NCBI GenBank assembly: GCA_946002045.1
Contig: CAMFYM010000044.1
Location: 1-11,332 of the forward strand
Origin: an uncultured Clostridia bacterium
GTDB lineage: Bacteria > Bacillota > Clostridia > Oscillospirales > Acutalibacteraceae
DNA length: 11,332 nt
Direction of reading: 5' to 3'
Shown: piece after piece, positions 6,632-11,332 of the stretch
How positions within the stretch are numbered: the stretch's first letter is position 1
Layout of the letters: every line of letters starts with the position of its first letter
Notes under the pieces: model-generated
Seen by the model: the letters and a program-made list of their open reading frames with translations, nothing else
Databases searched by the model: none
What the model was told of the DNA's origin: nothing
Position numbers and translations under genes: made by a program

Positions 6632-6670
6632 AAAAAAGACGACTTGGACATCGAATCCAAGTCGTCTTTT
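6632..6670 (-). terminator. Terminator-like hairpin with a perfect 15-bp stem
   Basis: AAAAGACGACTTGGA (6634-6648) and TCCAAGTCGTCTTTT (6656-6670) are exact complements around a 7-nt loop. Read on the minus strand, the stem is followed by six Ts (6637-6632), an ideal intrinsic terminator. Read on the plus strand, the T-run is only four and is followed by GGCG, so termination of fba transcripts here should be weaker. It directly abuts the structured segment at 6665-6793. Confidence 0.75.
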
Positions 6671-6793
6671 GGCGTTTTCCGTTTTTTGCTCGGGGGCAGT
6701 ACAATCGTACAGCTCCCACTTGCAAGAAAACGAAATTCAGCTCCGTTTCTCAAGGCTTTGAATTTTTATAAACGGTCTGAACCACGCCAAAGA
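6665..6793. other. Candidate structured RNA / repeat-derived element in the fba downstream gap
   Basis: The 324-bp gap at 6523-6846 has no credible gene. This part folds on paper into a closed multi-hairpin shape. The outer stem is TCTTTTGGCGT (6665-6675) with ACGCCAAAGA (6784-6793). The second is CCGTTT (6679-6684) with AAACGG (6770-6775). Hairpin A is GGGGGC-A-GTAC/GTAC-A-GCTCCC (6692-6717). Hairpin B is CTTG...AAACG (6719-6732) with CGTTT...CAAG (6744-6754), with two small bulges. Strand is uncertain. On the minus strand a TATAAT sits at 6798-6793 and the element ends in the terminator at 6632-6670, which resembles a small-RNA gene, but no good -35 is present. A 60-codon plus-strand ORF (6617-6799) through it looks fortuitous. 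Confidence 0.4.
6768..6793 (+). repeat. Direct repeat, copy 2
   Basis: This is the second copy of the 26-bp repeat (24 of 26 bases match 6535-6560). It forms the right edge of the foldable segment, supplying the 3' arms AAACGG and ACGCCAAAGA. Unlike copy 1, it is followed by TTATAA, which gives a TATAAT on the minus strand. Confidence 0.85.
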
Positions 6794-6803
6794 TTATAAA
6801 AGC

Positions 6804-6840
6804 AAAAATGACGGGCAAATTGCCCGTCATTTTTGTTTTG
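6804..6840. terminator. Bidirectional terminator between fba and the convergent lipoprotein gene
   Basis: AAAAATGACGGGC (6804-6816) pairs over 13 bp with GCCCGTCATTTTT (6822-6834) across a 5-nt loop, followed by GTTTTG. A/T runs on both sides let it work in both directions. It lies 7 bp beyond the stop codon of the minus-strand gene and is also the last plus-strand signal after the aldolase. Confidence 0.9.
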
Positions 6841-6846
6841 TATTCA

Positions 6847-7707
6847 TTATTTATTATCTGCTGTGTATTCAAAGCTTGATGCATTGTAGCCAAAGTATTT
6901 TTCAACAATAGGTGTAAATTCGTCTGCATCGTTATAGTCAGGACTTTTCAGTTCATATATTGCCTCGTTAACTGCGTCAACATACCAGTCCCATTTCTTA
7001 AAGGAATACACATAGCTGATTTTGTCAAGTTCACCGTTTAAAGCATATAAGCCGTCCTTGCTCTTTGCTGCATTGAAGCTAAATTCATCAATGATTACTA
7101 TGTCAATTTTGCCTGCTTTTAAATCATCCAGCGCCTTGTCAGCGTTTTTGTATTCGGTGATGCTTTTAACATTATTTTTAATAGCAGAATTTTTATCGAG
7201 TCCTGCCTTGGCAATGTCAGACACAATGCCTGCCCTTGCATCCTTAATGCTTGCAAAGGTGTGCTTATAGGTGTCATTATTCTCGCAGCCCACTGCAATC
7301 ACTCTGTTATCAATAATATTTTCCGTAAAGGTAAATTCTTTATTAAAGTCACAGTTGTTTTTTTGCAATCCACCAACCATAATATAAGCAATATATTCGT
7401 TGCCGTTATCATCGGTGTAGGCAATATCCTCGCCTACTCTGTAACCCTCATTTACCTTTACAAACTGATAATTTTTGTAATCGTTTTTTATATCCTTGAA
7501 TATTTTTGAAATAACCTCAACATCAAAGCCTGTAAGATTGCCCTTATCATCAGTATAAATAAAAGGCTCATTTTCGTTTGTGTATGCAATAAGCATTGTG
7601 TCCTTAGTTATTGTATCTGCCTTTTCCTCTGCCGAGCAGCCGGCAAAGCAAAGTGCAATAAGTACAAAGCAAAGAATTATACATAAGGATTTTTTAATCG
7701 TTTTCAT
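6847..7707 (-). CDS. Extracellular solute-binding lipoprotein, family 3-like (amino-acid ABC type)
   Basis: A 286-residue secreted lipoprotein. The N-terminus MKTIKKSLCIILCFVLIALCFAGC is a lipoprotein signal peptide with the lipidated Cys at 24 (FAGC, with Phe at -3, a slightly atypical lipobox). The mature part begins with the family-3 binding-protein pattern: MLIAYTNENEPFIYTDDKGNLTGFDVEVISKIF, then DLKAGKIDIVIIDEFSF, and ends in a domain-I helix region ending at KYFGYN. These proteins deliver amino acids or similar solutes to an ABC permease. No permease or ATPase gene is adjacent and the ligand cannot be predicted. The usual ligand-gripping arginine is not obvious. The ATG at 7707 is chosen because GGAGGG lies seven bases upstream and the signal peptide starts there. 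An in-frame ATG at 7734 lies upstream of the predicted transcription start. It is convergent with fba and divergent from sfsA. Confidence 0.85.
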   Translation of the reverse strand: MKTIKKSLCIILCFVLIALCFAGCSAEEKADTITKDTMLIAYTNENEPFIYTDDKGNLTGFDVEVISKIFKDIKNDYKNYQFVKVNEGYRVGEDIAYTDDNGNEYIAYIMVGGLQKNNCDFNKEFTFTENIIDNRVIAVGCENNDTYKHTFASIKDARAGIVSDIAKAGLDKNSAIKNNVKSITEYKNADKALDDLKAGKIDIVIIDEFSFNAAKSKDGLYALNGELDKISYVYSFKKWDWYVDAVNEAIYELKSPDYNDADEFTPIVEKYFGYNASSFEYTADNK

Positions 7708-7733
7708 AATTTCACCCTCCATGCTACAACTCA

Positions 7734-7762
7734 ATTTTATATTATTATTTTCTTAAAGTCAA
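7734..7762 (-). promoter_or_regulatory. Promoter of the solute-binding lipoprotein gene
   Basis: On the minus strand, TTGACT (7762-7757), a 17-bp spacer and TAAAAT (7739-7734) fit a sigma-A promoter with two mismatches. Initiation near 7727 leaves a 20-nt leader containing the GGAGGG ribosome site, and it excludes the upstream in-frame ATG at 7734. Confidence 0.65.
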
Positions 7763-7787
7763 TATATGCAAATATAATAATTTACTC

Positions 7788-7816
7788 TTGACAGGGTGCA
7801 ATATTTGCCTTAATCT
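7788..7816 (+). promoter_or_regulatory. Candidate sfsA promoter placed for a leaderless mRNA
   Basis: TTGACA (7788-7793), a 17-bp spacer and TAATCT (7811-7816) keep the T, A and final T most important in a -10 box. The start would fall at about 7823, the A of the sfsA ATG. An alternative is TATAAT at 7773-7778 with a poor -35, giving a leader of about 38 nt that still has no correctly spaced ribosome site. Confidence 0.45.
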
Positions 7817-7822
7817 TATTTT

Positions 7823-8503
7823 ATGGAATATAAAAATATAGTAAAGGGCACATTTATCAGCAGGCCCAACAGATTTATTGCAAAAGTGAATATTGACGGC
7901 GAGGTTCACACGGTTCATGTTAAAAATACAGGCAGGTGCAAGGAACTTTTAACGGATAATGCTACTGTTATTTTAGAAAAAAGTGACAATCCCCAAAGAA
8001 AAACACTGTATGATTTAGTGGCAGTGTATAAGGGCGATTTACTGATAAATATGGATTCACAATCACCTAACAAGGCTGTTTACAGCTGGCTTGCAGACGG
8101 TGGGTATTTGAAGTTACCTACACTCATTAAGCCTGAGGCAAAATACGGCAGCTCTCGTATTGATTTTTATTTGGAAAATCAGTGCGAAAAAGCCTTTGTG
8201 GAGGTTAAGGGTGTTACTCTTGAAAGCAACGGTGTGGCACGGTTCCCCGACGCTCCTACTGAAAGAGGCAGAAAGCACCTGTTAGAATTATCAAATGCTG
8301 TTAAGGAAGGATACAGAGCAGCAGTAGTTTTTGTTATTCAAATGGAGGGGTGCAGGGTATTTGAGCCAAATGCACTGACTGACCCAAAATTTGCACAAGC
8401 ACTTAAGCAGGTAAAATCAATGGGCGTTGAGGTGTTAGCCGTTGATTGCATAGTTACTCCAAGCAGTATGACAGTTAACGATTTTGTTCCTGTCAGTCTT
8501 TAA
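7823..8503 (+). CDS. sfsA: DNA/RNA nuclease-family protein SfsA
   Basis: A 226-residue member of the SfsA family (sugar fermentation stimulation protein), proposed to be a nucleic-acid-binding PD-(D/E)xK-type nuclease; its physiological role is not settled. Family marks are FISRPNRFIAKV (11-22), HVKNTGRCKELL (32-43), YGSSRIDFYL (108-117, with D114), FVEVKGVTL (125-133, with E127 and K129) and FPDAPTERGRKHL (141-153). D114, E127 and K129 form the likely metal site. Length is usual. The ATG at 7823 gives the standard family N-terminus, and an in-frame TAA at 7811-7813 rules out an earlier start. Yet no Shine-Dalgarno sequence precedes it (CTTATTTT). It is transcribed alone; the following gene has its own promoter. 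Confidence 0.93.
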   Translation: MEYKNIVKGTFISRPNRFIAKVNIDGEVHTVHVKNTGRCKELLTDNATVILEKSDNPQRKTLYDLVAVYKGDLLINMDSQSPNKAVYSWLADGGYLKLPTLIKPEAKYGSSRIDFYLENQCEKAFVEVKGVTLESNGVARFPDAPTERGRKHLLELSNAVKEGYRAAVVFVIQMEGCRVFEPNALTDPKFAQALKQVKSMGVEVLAVDCIVTPSSMTVNDFVPVSL

Positions 8504-8519
8504 AATATCTATACTATGA

Positions 8520-8548
8520 TTGACAAATCAAAATTTGGAGAGTAATAT
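8520..8548 (+). promoter_or_regulatory. Sigma-A promoter of the ilvA-ridA operon
   Basis: TTGACA (8520-8525), a 17-bp spacer and TAATAT (8543-8548) match the consensus with two mismatches. Initiation near 8555 leaves a leader of about 27 nt with GAGGCG before the ATG. That is too short for a T-box or leader-peptide attenuator, so isoleucine-type attenuation is not evident. Confidence 0.75.
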
Positions 8549-8581
8549 ATTATTTTGTAATAATACATACGAGGCGAAAAT

Positions 8582-9781
8582 ATGATTACTTTAGATAAGG
8601 TGTATAAGGCAAAAAGAGTTCTTTCAGAGGTTGTTAGGGAAACCGGTATGATTTATGCCAAGAACCTTTGCCCCAACACAAATGTGTATTTGAAAACAGA
8701 AAATTTGCAGGTAACAGGATCCTTTAAGATTAGAGGCTCTTATTTTAAAATAAGTCAGCTTTCCGATGAGGAAAAGGAGAAGGGCGTTATCGCCTGCTCA
8801 GCAGGTAATCACGCACAGGGTGTTGCCCTTGCTGCCACAAAAAACGGAATAAAGTCACTTATCTGCCTGCCGGACGGTGCTCCAATCAGCAAGGTGGAGG
8901 CAACAAAGCGCTATGGTGCAGAGGTTTGTATGGTTAAGGGCGTTTACGACGACGCATACAAAAAGGCACTGGAGCTTAAGGAGGAAAAGGGATATGCATT
9001 TATTCATCCCTTTGATGACCCCGATGTTATTGCCGGTCAGGGCACAATAGGTCTTGAGATATTAGACCAGCTGCCTGATGTGGATGTAGTTGTTGTGCCA
9101 ATCGGTGGTGGTGGTCTTATTGCCGGTGTGGCTTACACAATTAAGCAGATTAACCCTAACTGTAAGGTTTACGGTGTTCAGGCAAGTGGTGCACCTTCAA
9201 TGGAGCAATCAGTTGTTGACGGAGAGATAGAAACACTTTCAAAGGTGCAGACTATTGCCGACGGTATTGCAGTAAAGACACCGGGCAACATTACATTTGA
9301 TATGGTTAATAAATATGTTGACGGAATATTCACTGTCAGCGATGACGAAATTGCTCTTGCTATTCTTACTCTAATGGAGCAACAAAAGCTTGTTGCAGAG
9401 GGTGCAGGCGCTGTGCCTGTGGCTGCTGTAATGAACGGCAAAATTCCTGATGTCGACGGCAAAAAGGTTTGTTGCCTTGTGTCAGGTGGTAATATTGATG
9501 TTACAATCCTTTCCCGTGTTATTGAGCGTGGACTTAAAATGGGGGGCAGAACTGCTAATATTACCATTGCCCTTTCAGATAAGCCGGGTCAGCTTATGGG
9601 TGTCAGTCAGGTTATTGCACAGCTTGGAGCAAATGTTGTTTCTGTTAACTATGACAGCTCAGACCTTGATATGAATATTACCGACTGCTATTTGAAAATC
9701 GGTGTTGAAACAAGAGATTATCAGCATATCGCTCAGGTAAAGCAGGCTCTTAAGGATGCAGGCTTTGAGGTGTGCGACTAA
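8582..9781 (+). CDS. ilvA: Threonine ammonia-lyase (threonine deaminase) with one C-terminal ACT domain
   Basis: A PLP enzyme that deaminates threonine to 2-oxobutanoate through an aminocrotonate intermediate; serine can also be used, giving aminoacrylate. In 399 residues it shows the PLP lysine in VTGSFKIRG (K49), the SAGNHAQG substrate loop (73-80), the phosphate-binding GGGGLIAG (175-182), SGGNID near the cofactor nitrogen (301-306), and a C-terminal ACT domain (about 326-399, starting ITIALSDKPGQL). A single ACT-like tail and about 400 residues fit the short threonine ammonia-lyase subfamily rather than the roughly 510-residue E. coli IlvA with its larger regulatory domain. The ACT domain suggests allosteric control by an amino acid. 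The product could enter isoleucine synthesis or be fermented to propionate, and no neighbouring ilv or tdc gene decides between them. ridA follows 18 bp later. Confidence 0.94.
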   Translation: MITLDKVYKAKRVLSEVVRETGMIYAKNLCPNTNVYLKTENLQVTGSFKIRGSYFKISQLSDEEKEKGVIACSAGNHAQGVALAATKNGIKSLICLPDGAPISKVEATKRYGAEVCMVKGVYDDAYKKALELKEEKGYAFIHPFDDPDVIAGQGTIGLEILDQLPDVDVVVVPIGGGGLIAGVAYTIKQINPNCKVYGVQASGAPSMEQSVVDGEIETLSKVQTIADGIAVKTPGNITFDMVNKYVDGIFTVSDDEIALAILTLMEQQKLVAEGAGAVPVAAVMNGKIPDVDGKKVCCLVSGGNIDVTILSRVIERGLKMGGRTANITIALSDKPGQLMGVSQVIAQLGANVVSVNYDSSDLDMNITDCYLKIGVETRDYQHIAQVKQALKDAGFEVCD

Positions 9782-9799
9782 TATTAAAGGAGAAAAAAT

Positions 9800-10171
9800 A
9801 TGAAATATATAGCAACTACTAATGCACCTAATGCAATAGGTCCTTACTCACAGGCAGTTAAGGCAAACGGACTTCTTTTTACATCAGGTCAAATTGCAAT
9901 TAACCCTGCAACAAATAATGTTGAGGCAGTTACCATTGAGGAGCAAACAACACAGGTGTGTGAAAATCTTAAGGCTGTGGTTGAGGCAGCAGGAACAACT
10001 ATGGATAAGGTTGTTAAAACTACCTGCTTTTTGGCAGACATTAACGATTTTGCAAAATTCAACGAAATTTACGGCACCTACTTTACATCAAAGCCGGCAC
10101 GCTCCTGCGTGGCAGTTAAGGATTTGCCAAAGGGTGTGCTTTGCGAGGTAGAGCTAATCGCAGAATTATAA
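9800..10171 (+). CDS. ridA: RidA family 2-iminobutanoate/2-iminopropanoate deaminase
   Basis: A 123-residue YjgF/YER057c/UK114 protein, normally a trimer, that hydrolyses reactive enamine/imine products of PLP dehydratases to the ketoacid and ammonia. Visible marks are APNAIGPYSQAV (9-20), LLFTSGQIAINP (25-36), the TTCFLADINDFAKFNEIY core (74-91), PARSCVAV (99-106) with the catalytic Arg (R101), and LPKGVLCEVELIA (109-121) with the conserved Glu (E118). The length is standard. AAAGGAG precedes the ATG and the gap to ilvA is 18 bp, so the two are co-transcribed. Placement next to its best-known substrate source, threonine deaminase, strongly supports true RidA activity rather than one of the Rid paralogues. 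Confidence 0.96.
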   Translation: MKYIATTNAPNAIGPYSQAVKANGLLFTSGQIAINPATNNVEAVTIEEQTTQVCENLKAVVEAAGTTMDKVVKTTCFLADINDFAKFNEIYGTYFTSKPARSCVAVKDLPKGVLCEVELIAEL

Positions 10172-10177
10172 TCGAGT

Positions 10178-10226
10178 ATATAACAAAAAGGTAGATTGGG
10201 AAATCCAATCTACCTTTTTGTTATAT
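10178..10226. terminator. Bidirectional terminator between ridA and the HtrA-type gene
   Basis: A perfect 22-bp stem (10178-10199 with 10205-10226) and 5-nt loop GAAAT. The A-run and T-run (AAAAA at 10185-10189, TTTTT at 10215-10219) lie inside the stem, so the tails are uracil-rich in both directions. The right arm touches the last base of the convergent protease gene's stop codon, so both operons share this single signal. Confidence 0.93.
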
Positions 10227-11332
10227 TAACCCTTTGATTCAATTAGCTTGCAATCTACCGTAAAGGTTTTGATTTGATTGTTTTCAATTCTTGCAATAGT
10301 CAGCTTCACGGTGTCACCGGGCTTTGATTCGGCAAGCACAGAAGTCATAACATCCGTTGATGTTAATGTTTGGTCATTAACTGCAATAATCATATCGTAC
10401 TGCTTAATGTCCTTGCCCTTAAGGCTTGAGCCTTCGTCAATGCTGTTAATAACCATTGCACCCTGGCAATCCTTGTAGCCCTTGCTGTCAAGTGCCTGAA
10501 TAATGGCAGATGCGTTATTAAAGCTTGTTAACGGGTTGTACTGAATACCGATTTTTGCTCTGCCCTCAACATAGCCTGACTTAATAAGGCTGTTGGCAGT
10601 AGCAATAGCTGTTGTTGACGGAACGGCAAAGCCCATACCCTCATATTCGGTAGCAGCAATTTTTGATGAATTTATGCCTATAACCTGACCACTCATATTG
10701 AATAATGCGCCACCACTGTTGCCGGGGTTAATTGCAGCGTCAACCTGAATACAGTTGTTGTCATATCCGATTTTTGATGAAATAGGACGGGAAAGGGCAG
10801 AGATATAACCACTTGTAAGTGAGTTCATAAACTCAAGTCCTCCGGGGCAACCGATTGCCACAACCTGCTCGCCTAATACAAGATTATCGCTGTTTGCAAA
10901 TTCTGCAACCTGAAGTCCTGTTTTGTCAACAGAAAGAACGCCAATATCTGTTTGTGAATCAAATGCTACCATTTGAGCATCAAGCTCTGTGCCGTTGTTA
11001 AGTGTAACCTTAAAGCTGTCGCCGTCACTGATTACATGAGCACAGGTGATAATGTATGTTTTGCCGTTCTTTTCAGCCATTATTACACCGGAGCCTTCCC
11101 CTGATTTTGATGGCTGATTGTTTAGACTGTTGTCATTTTGATTGTATCCGTAAAAATAATTGTATGCATCAGCCTGCTGTGAATAAACGGTAATACCAAC
11201 ACATGAGTTCACAACCTTTTGAGCAACGCCTGCAACTGTGTATTTATCATCGTCGCTTGTTAACGGTACATCGTTTTTGTTGTCTGTAACTCCTGCCACA
11301 TCGTCAGCATTTTGAGCTTGTGTTGTGCTTTC
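10226..11332 (-). CDS. htrA: HtrA/DegP-like S1C serine protease with PDZ domain (5' end outside window)
   Basis: An extracytoplasmic quality-control protease; 368 C-terminal residues are visible and the frame stays open to the window edge, so the start and probable membrane anchor lie outside. In fragment numbering, the low-complexity acidic N-terminal stretch (about 1-45) leads into the trypsin fold: catalytic His in TYIITCAHVIS (H99), Asp in DSQTDIGVL (D129), Ser in INPGNSGGALF (S206), all intact. A C-terminal PDZ domain (about 280-360) includes GAMVINSIDEGSSLKG, QYDMIIAVNDQ and PGDTVKLTIAR, the usual binding-groove and exit strands. A GTG at 11299 lies in frame, but eleven further open codons precede it, so it is not the real start. 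HtrA proteins of Bacillota are usually anchored by one N-terminal helix and degrade misfolded secreted proteins. The gene is convergent with ilvA-ridA and shares its terminator. Confidence 0.94.
   Translation of the reverse strand, partial: ESTTQAQNADDVAGVTDNKNDVPLTSDDDKYTVAGVAQKVVNSCVGITVYSQQADAYNYFYGYNQNDNSLNNQPSKSGEGSGVIMAEKNGKTYIITCAHVISDGDSFKVTLNNGTELDAQMVAFDSQTDIGVLSVDKTGLQVAEFANSDNLVLGEQVVAIGCPGGLEFMNSLTSGYISALSRPISSKIGYDNNCIQVDAAINPGNSGGALFNMSGQVIGINSSKIAATEYEGMGFAVPSTTAIATANSLIKSGYVEGRAKIGIQYNPLTSFNNASAIIQALDSKGYKDCQGAMVINSIDEGSSLKGKDIKQYDMIIAVNDQTLTSTDVMTSVLAESKPGDTVKLTIARIENNQIKTFTVDCKLIESKG

Noticed and set aside
6535..6793. Direct repeats as the ends of a transposon or integrated element
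   Set aside because: There is no transposase or integrase gene, the repeats are direct rather than inverted, and the enclosed DNA is under 250 bp with no coding content.
6617..6799. A 60-codon plus-strand ORF between fba and the lipoprotein gene
   Set aside because: It has no ribosome site, runs through a perfect hairpin and both internal hairpins of the structured segment, and ends in the direct repeat. The peptide shows no domain or signal. Sequence structure explains this stretch better than coding.
6786..6834. A full minus-strand promoter for the structured element
   Set aside because: TATAAT at 6798-6793 is present, but no acceptable -35 box is found at 16-18 bp spacing; that position falls within the terminator stem. 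I kept it only as a weak hint.
7708..7734. Nine extra N-terminal codons (ATG at 7734) for the solute-binding lipoprotein
   Set aside because: They would put extra residues before a clean signal peptide, and the predicted transcript starts near 7727. The GGAGGG site is spaced correctly for the ATG at 7707.
8504..8581. T-box or leader-peptide attenuator before ilvA
   Set aside because: The predicted leader is only about 27 nt, with no terminator hairpin, specifier loop or run of Ile/Thr codons.
9178..9567. A 129-codon antisense ORF inside ilvA
   Set aside because: It lies opposite a conserved enzyme gene, lacks a ribosome site and has no recognisable domain. It is a codon-bias shadow.
10226..11299. 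GTG at 11299 as the start of the HtrA-type protein
   Set aside because: The frame is open for eleven more codons to the window edge, no ribosome site precedes the GTG, and the expected membrane anchor is missing. The gene is cut by the window.

Overview
This is a stretch of low-to-moderate G+C chromosome from a Bacillota bacterium of class Clostridia, most likely a gut Oscillospiraceae/Ruminococcaceae-type organism. The reasons are A/T-rich intergenic DNA with near-consensus sigma-A promoters, strong GGAG ribosome sites, an FMN riboswitch in front of an ECF-type ribU, a class-B-sortase-like protein, and a cysteine desulfurase-thiI pair. The genus cannot be fixed from sequence reading alone. 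The genes are mostly housekeeping. I see no phage, insertion sequence, CRISPR array, tRNA or rRNA.

Left part (1-3656, + strand): a tightly packed operon. It holds the 3' end of a Nudix ADP-ribose pyrophosphatase gene, a cysteine desulfurase (4-bp overlap), thiI (2-bp gap) and a membrane-anchored sortase-B-like protein (1-bp overlap). The desulfurase and ThiI form the sulfur relay for 4-thiouridine in tRNA. The sortase-like protein has no histidine at all and so lacks the catalytic His of true sortases.

Middle (3640-6846, + strand): three separate units. (1) A perfect TTGACA-17-TATAAT promoter sits over the stop codon of the sortase-like gene and drives an FMN riboswitch with a transcription terminator, followed by the riboflavin transporter gene ribU. 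(2) A promoter plus hairpin leader precedes a GtrB/DPM1-like membrane glycosyltransferase, ended by a terminator that begins inside the gene. (3) A class II fructose-bisphosphate aldolase has its own promoter and a 15-bp perfect palindrome at the expected transcription start. The 324-bp gap after the aldolase holds two imperfect 26-bp direct repeats, a 15-bp palindrome, a perfect 15-bp terminator-like hairpin, a foldable ~130-nt multi-hairpin segment and a shared convergent terminator.

Right part (6847-11332): a minus-strand substrate-binding lipoprotein gene is divergent from sfsA, which appears to lack a Shine-Dalgarno site and may be leaderless. Next comes an ilvA-ridA operon: threonine deaminase followed by the deaminase that clears the reactive enamine/imine it makes. 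A 22-bp-stem bidirectional terminator separates this operon from a convergent HtrA-type serine protease gene cut by the right edge of the window.

The points most worth following are the histidine-free sortase-like protein in a thiolation operon, the repeat-flanked structured element at 6535-6793, and the palindrome at the aldolase start site.
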